Shown in pieces: positions 11,903 through 21,969 of a stretch of DNA of 64,000 bases. This stretch comes from Sternotherus odoratus (Eukaryota; Chordata; Testudines; Kinosternidae). Position 1 is the stretch's first letter. Every line of letters begins with the position of its first letter. Made by a program: the position numbers and the translations under genes. The notes beneath the pieces were generated by a model. That model worked only from the letters and a program-made list of their open reading frames with translations. It had not been told where the DNA came from and searched no databases. Location: positions 66,844,390 to 66,908,389 of the forward strand of contig JAVMKO010000003.1 of assembly GCA_032164245.1 (NCBI GenBank), in the 5' to 3' direction.

Positions 11903-12338
11903 CTGAATAATGAAAGAATAATGTATGACAAAAATCATAAACGTGATCAAATATTGTAATAAAGGGTGATATGAATAATAACTGTCATTACTATTAGTGA
12001 TCTTTGGACTAAATCCTCTGCTAGTGTAAATCAGTGTACCTGCATTGCCTTTAGCTTCAGTTGAAGATCTGCCCCTCTGTTTTCATTATTAAGATTTGTA
12101 TTACAGTATTACAATATACTAAAATAAAATAAGAAAACTATAATTTCCATTAACTTTGAAGACTCTAACTCTATTTAGCTAAACTTTTAAAATGTCTCTT
12201 ATCAAAACCAATGAAATGTCATGCATTTTTTTCTATTTCACCTGACCCCCATTGCTTATTTAGCTATTATCTATGCATTTAAAAATTGTTCCCCAGTCCC
12301 TTCTGGTCCATATTCGTGACTTGCAGCAGGTCAGTTTC
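11903..12338. other. AK9 intron, no recognised element
   Basis: AT-rich intron left of the SINE; nothing recognised beyond a faint old repeat near 12020-12080. Confidence 0.4.
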
Positions 12339-12760
12339 TGGTTTCAGAGTAGCAGCCATGTTAGTCTGTATCCGTAAAAAGAACAGGAGTACTTGTGGCA
12401 CCTTAGGGCTGGTCTTCACTGGGGGGGGGGGGGGGGGAATCGACTGAAGATATGCAACTTCAGCTACGTGATTCACGTAGCTGAAGTTGGTGTATCTTCA
12501 GCCAACCTACTTGCTGTCCTCACGGCGGCGTGCTCCACCGTCAACTCCAGCTTGTGCCTCTCGGCAACCTGGAGTTCCAGAGTCGACGGGGACGCCACGG
12601 GCGATTGATTTCTCGCGTCTTCAAATTGATCGCTAACAAATCAATGGCTATCCGCCGATCTGGTGGGTAGTGAAGACAAGCCCTTAGAGACTAACAAATT
12701 TATTTCAGCATAAGCTTTCATAGGCTACAGCCCACTTCATCGGATGCACATAATGGAACA
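12339..12760 (+). repeat. tRNA-SINE interrupted by a MITE
   Basis: The SINE head (GTAGCAGCCATGTTAGTCTG) and middle run to 12405. The SINE resumes at 12684 with GAGACTAACAAATTT and CATAAGCTTTCATAGG, ending near GGATGCACATAATGG. The break falls exactly at a duplicated TTA around the MITE. Confidence 0.88.
12406..12683. mobile_element. Harbinger-like MITE (278 bp) with TTA duplication
   Basis: Inverted termini GGGCTGGTCTTCACT and AGTGAAGACAAGCCC, flanked by TTA at 12403-12405 and 12684-12686, the 3-bp target typical of PIF/Harbinger transposons. It includes an 18-bp G run near 12421 and internal palindromes around CTTCAGCTACGTGATTCACG. It inserted into a SINE. Confidence 0.9.
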
Positions 12761-13080
12761 CACAGAAGTAAGATGTGTATATATATACACACAGAAAACA
12801 TGGAAAGGTGGATGGAACTGATAAAGTGGAGTCAGGTTTGGTGGATTGATTATTGACACTATGAACATGTTCTTATCTACACTATACATGAATCCTGTCA
12901 GTTTTACACAGGGAACTCCAGAACCCTAGCCTGAGCTGTCACCAGGCTTCCAACTGTCCTCCCAAATAGCAGGAGACCTGCTCCTCCTGGATAAGCAATT
13001 GTATTCCAGTGAGGAGTCAAGAACTAATTCTGAAAGAACTTTTTGCAACTCTAAAGCTCACTATCTCTACTATGAAACTG
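12761..13080. other. AK9 intron, no recognised element
   Basis: Intronic sequence after the SINE; only a short TATATA-type microsatellite near 12780 is seen. Confidence 0.45.
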
Positions 13081-13620
13081 AAGAAATTCATTCATATTTT
13101 TCTGTGTATAACGATCTTTTAACCTATACTCTCTCTTTTCATTTTAAATAAATTTTAGTTTAGTTAATAAAAATTGGCAGTGTGTATTTGGGTAAGATCT
13201 AAAATATCATTAACCGGAAGGGCCATGCGTCTGATCCTTTGGGATTGGTAGAACTTTTTATATGATGAACAAAAATTTCAGTAATCCTCATATTTGATAC
13301 GGCTGTCTGGGTGGGAGCCCGAGGCTGGATTGTTTCAAGGGAACTGTGTTTTTAGCTTCTGGGTAACCAGTAAGGTATTGTAGAAGCTGTTTTGTTGCTG
13401 GCTTGGTGACTAAGTATTAGAATAACCACCAAATTTGAGGATCATCTGCCCCATTCTTTGGAGGGCAATCTGAGCAATCTCAGCATGGCTCCCATGGAAC
13501 ACTTGCACTTTCCCCGCTTTTTCCCCCCTTCATCTTTCTGGAGACATTGACTGCATGAGATTTAGTGAAAACTTTATAAGAACTTCAGGTTTGGCTCAAT
13601 AGAAATTTTGCCTGAATGAG
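13081..13620 (+). repeat. LTR-like repeat, related to 60130-60540
   Basis: Shares phrases with 60130-60540: AATAAA followed by a GGCA(G/A)TG(T/G)TGT tract, TTGGGTAAGAT, then CTTTTTATATGATGA versus CTTTTATCTGATGA, and later AGAATAACCACCA. The order of motifs and the AATAAA suggest the 3' part of an old LTR. Confidence 0.5.
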
Positions 13621-13835
13621 GATCTCAGAAATTTAATTCTTAAGTTGGACACCTGAAAGGGGCCATTATGATTATCTGGTCTGTCCTCCTGAATTAATTA
13701 TCTCATAAAAAGGAAATAAAGATCTCAAATACCATATCTTTGAAATCTAACAACTAAATTAAATCAGCTATAAAACTGGAAGCACTTCTTGCCTCGTGCC
13801 ATGTTATCTGATAAAGTAGACAATGAAGAAAGTAC

Positions 13836-14045
13836 CTGAACTCCTTGTAAATTAGTAGTATCTGTTTCATACTTTTCTGTAATTTCATTTTTCATGCGTT
13901 CAGCAGCATCCGCTTCCTGTTCTTCCTCCTCCTCATCTACCTCTTCCTCTTTTGGGAACTCTTCTTCAAGAATCATTTCAATATCCTCTTCTTCATCTTC
14001 ATCCTCTTCGTCACTAGCCTCCTCCTCTTCCCTATATGCTGCAGC
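13836..14045 (-). CDS. AK9: AK9 exon, acidic block
   Basis: 210-bp exon (70 codons, phase 0-0), acceptor TTTAG and donor CAG/GTACTT. It encodes AAAYREEEEASDEEDEDEEE, then EMILEEEFPKEEE and ERMKNEITEKYETDTTNLQG. Most residues are Glu or Asp, so it is a highly acidic linker. The provirus at 14348-21965 begins only about 300 bp upstream of this exon's acceptor. Confidence 0.93.
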
Positions 14046-14347
14046 CTAAAGTATAAAATGTTCAATTGTTTCATGACTACTGTGCAGAAGTTCAGAAAAA
14101 AGAAACTAGAAAAGAAAGTTTTCTGTCACACGCTTTCCCATTTTTTGTCCACAGTTTTAACTTATAAATGGCAAAGATGGTTTACAGAGGTGGGGAAAGA
14201 GTACACTATTTCACTAAGACACATCAGCTTAAATAGAGAAGGTAAAAAAGTTTGCTTCTGGGGAAGACTTATTTTCAGCAATAGATTCATGTTTTCTTAT
14301 GATTTTGTTGTGATTTTTTGAGTCAAATTCAAATTATTCATTAATGT

Positions 14348-14900
14348 TGTAGTGGGTAGACCACTGGGCTGTAGAGGGAGACCAGGAAATAAGTCCAAGG
14401 AAACCAATAAGGCTCAAAACAAAACGTGTGTTTATTCGGCCGAAGGTGACAGCCGCCTAAAAGCGATAAGAAACTGTCACACCCTCATGCATAACTTACA
14501 GGTCTTTATAGCTTGCTGGCTACGTAATTTGCATACGTGTTACATGATTGGTTACTTGACATCGCTAGGCAGACTTAGACTTTTCAGGTGAGGTAATCAT
14601 GTTACAAAAACTGTCTGATTGGACGGAGTTCTTTCCCGCCTTTTTACAGAGATTGTCGCCTTCACACAGAACAGTTCTGACAGGAAAAGTATGTTATCTC
14701 TCACAAGTTTAGCAGAAGCAATATACAGAAGCGAATTGCCAGTTTAGTTATACATGACTAATTAAAACTTCTTTTATAACTTTTTCAAGACAAACAACAA
14801 TGTTAAACAGTTCATAACAAGCTATCATTCCGCCCCTGGTGGAAACCTTTAATGCTTTGATCTTTATACATTTAACATTTGCCTTTTTATGACCCTCTCA
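14348..14900 (-). repeat. 3' LTR of the provirus (553 bp)
   Basis: Almost identical to the right LTR. I count four substitutions (in TACGTAA, ATCGCTA, ACAAAAAC and CCCTCTCA) and a 2-bp length difference in GTTATCTCTC. TATAAAG is at 14504-14510 and AATAAA at 14431-14436, both on the minus strand. Confidence 0.96.
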
Positions 14901-14916
14901 TTCCCCCCTTTTTCTT
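14901..14916 (-). promoter_or_regulatory. proviral polypurine tract
   Basis: Minus-strand AAGAAAAAGGGGGGAA immediately before the 3' LTR, the priming site for plus-strand DNA synthesis. Confidence 0.9.
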
Positions 14917-14924
14917 GTTGCTAG

Positions 14925-15308
14925 TCATTGCAGTCTAGCAACACAACACACATTAGGCTTCGCTGTCTGCCACTGTATCGCTTGCTCTTTTGGATCAAAA
15001 CAAACTGCGGGGTCGGGATCATTACTTGGACATACAGAATACGAAACATTACGATATTGACATTCTAGGGCTTGGACTGGACAGGAGAACTTACTACGAT
15101 AAACCAGGGTATCAGAAACAGTATGCCCTGCACGAACTTGAGCAATGCAGGTTGAACAGATTTGCCCCTGAAAAGATACTACAGCATTTGGGGCCTGAGG
15201 AAACATTAGTAACAGATAAACAAAGTTCATTGAGGAGTACATTGTAGCGGGTGTTGATATTGTGGAGCAGAGCAGGTCTTCAGAGCGGTGCTTGGTCACC
15301 TGACTCAC
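14925..15308 (-). pseudogene. env: env N-terminal stub of the provirus
   Basis: A 127-codon frame overlapping the end of pol by 29 bp in a different frame, as gammaretroviral env does. After an internal Met comes a hydrophobic signal-like segment (MNFVYLLLMF), then a Cys-rich region (CSTC, FSCP, ECQYRNVSYSVCP). It stops 9 bp before the polypurine tract. Nearly all of the surface subunit and the whole transmembrane subunit are missing. Identification rests on position, signal-like start and Cys spacing. Confidence 0.75.
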
Positions 15309-18300
15309 AAGAAGTGAGTGGGGTGTCTTGCTGGGCAGGTGGTTGGGCTGATCTTCGGAAAACGACCTGCAGAGGGTTGGAGCTATTCGCGGTGACCTGC
15401 CAATCAGGTGTAAGTGATGTGTGGTCGGCCTTTACACGGGTGTAATGAATCCACGGCTTAACACCAGCTAACTTGACAGCAGTGGGGGTGGTAAGGAGAA
15501 CAGTGTAGGGACCCTTCCACTTAGGTCCCAAGGGGTTGCTCTTCCAATCTTTAAGCCATACGGAATCACCTGGGGAAAAAGGGTGCAGAGCAGTGACAGG
15601 AAATGGGAACTTAAGCTCACTAACATAGGTGGATAGTTGATCTAATACAGTGCTTAGGAGCTGAACTTCTTTTATAAGGTCTTGTTTTCCTAAAAGGTAA
15701 GTATCCCCCTTCAAGCGGTGGATCCCTAGCGGGGGTCGGCCAAACACTAGCTCATAGGGTGAAAGCTTTAGGGACCGTGTAGGGGTGCATCGGGCCCTGA
15801 GCAATACCATGGGTAGGGCTGAAGTCCAAGATAGGCCGGTTTCCTGACAGATTTTACCTAAGGCGGTTTTTAAAGTCCTGTTCATTCTTTCTACTTTCCC
15901 TGATGCTTGCGGATGGTAGGCACAATGAAGTTTCCAGGTGATGCCCAGGAGGGTCGATAGAGTATGGATGATCTTATGGACAAAGGAAGGACCATTATCG
16001 CTGCCAATGTGTAAGGGGAGTCCGAATCTGGGGATCACATCTCGGAGCAGGGCCTTCGTGACTTGCTCAGCTTTCTCATTAGTGGTGGGCCATGCTTCGA
16101 CCCAACCAGAGTAGGTGCAAACCGCCACAAGTAGATATTTGAATTTACCAGATTTCGGCATTTCAGTGAAGTCTACGACCAGGGATTCCATAGGACTGTG
16201 CCCCATGTATTGAACTCCTGGCGGTCTGAGAGGCTCCACACGTGGATTATGCTTAGCACAAATCTGGCAGCGAAGGGCAGCACGTTTAGTAAGAGCATGC
16301 AGGCCATTTATATAAAGTTCACGATCTAAGAGTTCAGCTAAACTGGTACCACCCAGGTGGGTTTGCTGATGCATTTCCTGAATTACCTCCCAAGCTACGG
16401 CATTGGGCAGAAAGATTTTGTTATTTGGCAGGACATATAAGCCTGACTGTTTCACTCCTTTCTCCTGCTTAGCCCAAAGTTGTTCCCGTGTAGTGTAGTG
16501 GACTTCAGCCGGGATCATGTCAGCTGTGTTAAGATGCTGGATGAGGACAGCCGGTAGTTGTTGGTGTGCCGCAGCTTTGGCCTCTTCGTCTGCTTGCCGA
16601 TTTCCTTTGGCAACAGGATCCTCGCTATGTTGATGCCCTTTGCAGTGCATCACGGCGACTTGTTTAGGCATCCAAACCGCGTCAAGGAGAGCCAGGATCT
16701 CATCTGCATGCTTTATTCTTTGCCCATTCGAGGTTAGAAGCCCTCTCTCCCTATATATATAGCTCCATGGGCATGAAGTGTTAAAAAGGCATACTTTGAG
16801 TCAGTATAAACGTTGATCCGCTGTCCTTTTCCTAGCTCGAGGGAGGGCTCGACGGAGGGCAATTAGTTCTGCTTTCTGGGCAGAGGTTCCAGGGGGAAGG
16901 GCTCCCGCCTCACAAACAGTGCTTTGATCATTAACTATAGCATATCCTGCTAGTCGCTGGCCCTGATCAACAAAGCTACTGCCATCAGTGAAAAAGACGT
17001 GGTCAGGCCTGGTCAAGGGTATATCAGTCAGATCTGGTCGACTGGAGTACACTTCGTCCATAACTTGAAGGCAATTGTGTTCCTTAGTAGGTTTTTCTTC
17101 CACGGGCAACAGAGTAGCAGGGTTGAGGGTGGAGCAGACGGAGATGCTAACGGAAGGGTTATCCACTAGTATGCTTTCATATTTAAGGAGTTTTGCATTG
17201 GTCATCCAGTGATGACCCCTATGCTCCATTAGTGTGACCACAGCATGTGGGCACTTCAAGGAGACCGGTTGCCCTAAAGTAAGTTTACTGGCTTCTTCAG
17301 CAAGTAGGGCAGCTGCTGCTACGGCACGTAGGCAGCCCGGCCATCCTTGTATTACAGTATCCAGTTGCTTGGAGAAATATGCCACCGGTCGTGGCCAGCT
17401 GCCAACGATCTGGGTTAAGACTCCAACTGCGATACCCTTCCTCTCTCCTACATACAATATGAAAGGTTTATTCAGGTCTGGGAGACCTAATGCTGGAGCT
17501 GTCATTAAAGCAGACTTGATGCTTTCAAACCCTTTTTGCTGTATTTCCGTCCAGATAAAGGGGTCTGTGGCTCCCCCTCTTGTAGCCTCGTGGAGGGGCT
17601 TAGCTAGGATAGCGTAATTGGGGATCCAGAGTCGACAGAAGCCGGCAGCTCCCAGGAACTCTCGCACTTGGCGCCTGTTTGTAGGGGTAGGAATGGTGCA
17701 GACTGCTTCTTTTCTTTCAATGTCTAACCTGCGGGTTCCTTGTGTGAGCTTGAATCCCAGATATTTCACCTCCTTTTGCACTAATTGGGCCTTTTTCCTG
17801 GAGACCTTGTAACCTTTGCGACAGAGATGCTTCAAGAGGTTGGTAGTAGCCTCCACACACTCGGCTCGAGTTTTTGTAGCCACTAGGAGATCATCTGCAT
17901 ACTGAAGAATGTTCCAAGGATTACCTCCTTGTGTGAGGGGTACTAGGTCTTGAGCCAGAGCTTGTCCGAAGAGGGAGGGTGAATTACAAAAACCCTGCGG
18001 GAGGCGAGCCCATGTCATGTGGGTCTTCTGGCCGGTATCGGGGTGCTCCCATTGGAAAGCAAAGATGGGTTGACTGACGGGTGCAAGCCGAAGGCAGAAG
18101 AAGGCGTCTTTGAGATCTAAAACTGAGTACCACTGGGCATTTGCCGGTACCAGACTGAGGAGGGTGTAAGGATTTGGCACCACTGGATGTAACGGGATCA
18201 CTCTTTTATTCACGGCCCGCAGGTCTTGTACAGGTCGGAAGCTTCCATCAGGTTTTTGCACAGGCAACAGGGGAGTATTCCAGGACGACTGGCATTTAAC

Positions 18301-18948
18301 AATAATACCAGTGTCAGACAATTTCTGCAGATGCTTATGTATTCCAACTACAGCTTGTCGAGGCAAGGGGTATTGGGGAATTGAGACAGGTGTTGCCATA
18401 GGTTTTAAATCGACGATTATTGGGGGAATATCAATCGCCAGTCCTGGTGGGTTATCTTCCGCCCATACACCTGGGACCTCAAAGGTTTGCCAATCCTGTC
18501 TCTCTTCTATGGAAGCAAAGAGTCGCCATTCTTCTTCAACGGGGAGTGCTAACATAAGTCGTGGGGTTGTGGAAGGCTTTTCTCCTAGTCGCACCCCCAT
18601 GGTTCCGTCACTGTCAAAGGTGAGAGTGGCTCTGAGTTTCGACAGCATATCTCTTCCGAGTAGGGGAACGGGGCACTCAGGTATGTAAAGAAGTTTGTGG
18701 GTAACGACGTGACTGCCCAACCGGCATGCTCTCTCATGCAGGAAGGGGCAGGGTTTCTTTTGTCCGGTTGCCCCTATAATGGTGGTCTGTTGTTGGCTTA
18801 TGGGGGCAACCTTGGTATTGATCACGGACTTGGTGGCTCCAGTATCAATTAAAAAGTCTATTAACTGGCCTCCCACATCTACACAGACCATTGGCTCCCC
18901 GGGGCCAGTTGCAAATACTTCTGTTGGGGGCCGTGGAGCCGGTCTGGC
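15280..18948 (-). pseudogene. pol: pol of the provirus (protease, RT, RNase H, integrase)
   Basis: Protease with LIDTGATKSVIN is followed by reverse transcriptase containing LDLKDAFF, LPQGF and the catalytic box QYADDLL. RNase H begins FFTDGSSF with AELIAL. Integrase has an HHCC zinc site (MHQQTH with CQIC) and catalytic residues in VVDFTEM, GSDNGPS and KVERMNR. The open frame stops at 16801 and resumes in the same frame before 16671; between about 16850 and 16750 the coherent reading is in another frame. Two compensating indels therefore disrupt RNase H, the second at a TATATATATA run near 16752. The rest of pol is open and well preserved. Confidence 0.95.
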
Positions 18949-18951
18949 CTA
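18949..18951 (-). promoter_or_regulatory. gag-pol UAG readthrough stop
   Basis: Minus-strand TAG between GNQD and the protease region; gag and pol share one frame. Gammaretroviruses make Gag-Pol by suppressing this amber codon. No frameshift site is needed. The G/C-rich sequence just downstream could form the stimulating structure, but I did not fold it. Confidence 0.85.
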
Positions 18952-20793
18952 GTCCTGATTCCCAACCCAATCTTCCATAACAGCCATCCCGAAGGTATCT
19001 TTGTCAAGCACCTGAGTGGCCGCAGCTTGCGACCTTAAAGGCATTCCACGCCCTCGAGCACTTGCCCTACCCCGGCCTCCTCTCCCTGGGTTGCCGGACC
19101 CCCGTGCTTTCATGTTCTTGAAAGTTGCTTCGCCTTCTTCATTCGGACACTCGTTTTTCCAATGTCCGTTCAGAAAACATCTAGCACACTGATTTGGCCC
19201 CAATTGGACCCTTCCTCTCCCTCGTCCTCGTTCATTCAGCTGTCGCCTTCCACTCTGCCCTTTCCCTCGATAATTGTCTTGGAAGACTGCAGCGACTAAC
19301 TGGGCTCTTTTCTTTACCTTTTCTTCAGTTTTCTTTTGCTCTTCATCCTCACGCACCGCATACACACGGGCGGCTATTTCGAGGATACGTCCCATATTCA
19401 TGTGGACCAGACCTTGGTCCTTCTGGAGTTTGCGTCTAATGTCTGGGGCGCATTGGCTGATAAAGCTATTTTTCAGGGCTAGTGACCCTGGACTGGTCTC
19501 TGCTTCATAGTCCATGTTGTATGGTGACCATTTACGATACCCTTCTCTAAGCCTCTCTAAAAATGCTCCTGGTGTCTCTTCCTTATTTTGCTGCAAATCA
19601 TGTATCTTTCGGAGATTTACAACCCTCGGTGGCCCTTTCTTTAGGGCTCTTACAAGGAGCCGATGGTATCGGTCGAGATTCCGTTTTTGCTCTGGGACAT
19701 TTGGGTTCCAGCCGGGGTCGCCGGATGTAGGAAATGTCGTGTCGAGAAAATTTAGAAGGCCATCAGCCGGAGCATTGGCATAATCAATGCGAGCTTCTTC
19801 CCTCCCTTGGCTTAAGACGAGGGTTCTTTCCTCCGGACTAAGAAGGATTCCTAAGAGTTGACTGATATCCATCCAGGAGGGGTAATGAGTTCCGAGAATG
19901 CCTTCGACAAGGGTGGCAATGGCTGTGGGGTCGTCTGACCAGGGTGCACGCGAGGCCTTCCAGTTTAAAAGATCACTACTGGTAAAGGGGACATGTTGAT
20001 AAACTCCCTGGACTTGATAGGGACCATCAGGGTTGGTTGCCGGAGGGGGGACCAGTTGGTTGACTACACGGAGAGGGAACGGTCCCTGAACCCCGGAGAC
20101 ATCTCGGTCCTTACTTCGGAGGGCATAAGGGTATCCCCCCGTGGTGCCCCTCTTTTCGTCCTGCTCCGGGTCACGATCCTTGAGTTTTCTCTCAGGAGTC
20201 AAGAGTTTTTGAAGTTTTGACAAACCCTCATCGAGTAGTTGTAGGCCTGATAGGCCAGGGTCTGTCTGTGAATCTAGATCGGACAAGCCAGGTACTTGTG
20301 CTGGCTGGGCCGTTAGCGACTGAGGCGCCGGTGGAGGCCCCACAGGGGCGGCCGAAACCGCAGGTGGCGGTACATAAGGTGGTGGAGCCTGAGGCTCATC
20401 ATCTGGGGGACTCGGATATATGGGTCTGGGTTTCTCTTTTGTTCTTCTGGGTCCATCTCGTGGACGGGTTCGAAGGACCAGACACCTGGTACATTCTTGT
20501 AATCATGAGGGATTTTCTTCCACCACTTCGAACCAAGCAGAGATGTAATAATATTGATCAGGGTGTTGTCGTCCCGCGAAGTCGAGGACGTTCCTAATGA
20601 CTTCCATATCTAAGGTTCCTATGGCTGGCCATGAGGGCTGAATTGGGAACGTCGGCCAGTCTATCTCGCAGAATCTTCTTAACAAACCGGCCTTACGACT
20701 GCCGGTTGGAATATGCTTCTTAAATTTTCCAAAATTCTCTAACATACAAGTTAGAGGTGTTTTGCGGTCTGTCTTAGAGCTGCTTCCTCCCAT
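18949..20793 (-). pseudogene. gag: gag of the provirus, frame-damaged
   Basis: Structural polyprotein. The start MGGSSSK gives an N-myristoylation-type Gly2. The matrix region runs to a TGA at 20503-20505. The same frame resumes with PIYPSPPDDEPQAPPPY, where PPPY is a late-domain motif, then a capsid-like region, a Lys/Glu-rich segment and one zinc knuckle CARCFLNGHWKNEC followed by an Arg/Gly-rich tail. Between about 20515 and 20400 the protein-like reading lies in another frame, so two small compensating indels are likelier than a lone nonsense change. The frame ends with UAG at 18949-18951, with pol continuing in the same frame. Confidence 0.92.
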
Positions 20794-20796
20794 TGC

Positions 20797-21391
20797 AGAC
20801 TAGGTCTTGGGGCACCCTCACTAGCCTGACTTAACCTTTGCAGACTGGGTCTTGGGGCACCCTCACCAGCCTGACTTACAGCGCGCTTTACCAATTCCCT
20901 TTTATCCCACAGGATAGATAAGACTGACACAATAGGGGAGACGGGGTCCAAACCGACTATAGAGGTTGGGGGAGTCGGTCAGTGGGAGGTTTGAGGAGAC
21001 CACTCACTCGCCACTAGCCTGTGTCACCGGACGTTCCAACGGCTGACAGCAGGAACCGTAATGGCCACTCAATACCATACACACACTCAGTCACACTGAC
21101 AAGAAGAAATCCCACCTGGAGAACCCCATATACTTGCCGCTCTCTGGTGGCTCTTCCCGTCCCTCCTCGAACCTGTCTTGCCAACCGGTTGGTCTTCCCC
21201 GTCACGGTTGTTTTCAAAGCCTCCTCGTTGGTGCAAGAAGCAATCTGGACGAATGGTCGGCCCACGAGCGGCCACCGGTCAAAAACGGGGCCCCTCTCAG
21301 TGAACCGCTCCTGTGTCGCCTTCGAATCAGACTTACCTCTGCCAGTCCCCAACAGACTTATCCTCGGACCTACTCCCAGTTTTCCCTCATC
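20797..21391 (-). other. proviral leader with a tandem duplication
   Basis: About 600 nt between primer site and gag. At about 20803-20880 a roughly 46-bp unit containing GTCTTGGGGCACCCTCAC occurs twice in tandem. The leader holds the splice donor and presumably packaging signals. A short frame at 20751-20951 spans the duplication; its coding status is unknown. Confidence 0.7.
21331..21340 (-). promoter_or_regulatory. candidate major splice donor of the provirus
   Basis: Minus-strand AGAG/GTAAGT, a near-perfect donor about 55 nt downstream of the primer site, where a gammaretroviral leader would carry the donor for env message. Confidence 0.6.
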
Positions 21392-21409
21392 ATCCCGGAC
21401 GAGCCCCCA
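21392..21409 (-). promoter_or_regulatory. proviral primer-binding site (tRNA-Pro type)
   Basis: On the minus strand, five bases after the 5' LTR, an 18-base block beginning TGGGGGCTCGTCC matches the classic tRNA-Pro primer site of gammaretroviruses. Confidence 0.93.
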
Positions 21410-21414
21410 GGAAA

Positions 21415-21965
21415 TGTAGTGGGTAGACCACTGGGCTGTAGAGGGAGACCAGGAAATAAGTCCAAGGAAACCAATAAGGCTCAAAACAAAACGTGTGTTT
21501 ATTCGGCCGAAGGTGACAGCCGCCTAAAAGCGATAAGAAACTGTCACACCCTCATGCATAACTTACAGGTCTTTATAGCTTGCTGGCTATGTAATTTGCA
21601 TACGTGTTACATGATTGGTTACTTGACATTGCTAGGCAGACTTAGACTTTTCAGGTGAGGTAATCATGTTACAGAAACTGTCTGATTGGACGGAGTTCTT
21701 TCCCGCCTTTTTACAGAGATTGTCGCCTTCACACAGAACAGTTCTGACAGGAAAAGTATGTTCTCTCACAAGTTTAGCAGAAGCAATATACAGAAGCGAA
21801 TTGCCAGTTTAGTTATACATGACTAATTAAAACTTCTTTTATAACTTTTTCAAGACAAACAACAATGTTAAACAGTTCATAACAAGCTATCATTCCGCCC
21901 CTGGTGGAAACCTTTAATGCTTTGATCTTTATACATTTAACATTTGCCTTTTTATGACCCTATCA
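21415..21965 (-). repeat. 5' LTR of the provirus (551 bp)
   Basis: Read on the minus strand it starts TGATAGGGTCATAAAAAGG and ends ACCCACTACA (TG...CA). A TATAAAG box is at 21572-21578 and an AATAAA signal at 21498-21503, spacing that gives a short R region like that of gammaretroviruses. CCAAT-type motifs lie upstream (minus CCAATCA). Confidence 0.96.
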
Positions 21966-21969
21966 ATGT

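Larger units (their letters stand above)
14348..21965 (-). mobile_element. young gammaretrovirus-like provirus (ERV)
   Basis: A 7.6-kb provirus in minus orientation with paired LTRs (14348-14900 and 21415-21965). A 4-bp ATGT duplication lies at 14344-14347 and 21966-21969. The primer site is complementary to tRNA-Pro, a polypurine tract sits beside the left LTR, and gag, pol and an env stub are present. The 4-bp duplication, tRNA-Pro primer, single zinc knuckle in Gag and in-frame gag-UAG-pol layout are gammaretroviral. LTRs differ at four bases plus one 2-bp gap, so the insertion is young. Frame damage in gag and pol and loss of most of env make it non-functional as it stands. Confidence 0.97.

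Noticed and set aside
12339..12405. Possible tRNA gene
   Set aside because: The tRNA-like segment is a SINE head and does not fold into an intact tRNA with anticodon arm.
17234..21658. Plus-strand frames of 60-170 codons across the provirus
   Set aside because: Shadows of minus-strand gag, pol and leader; no independent coding features.
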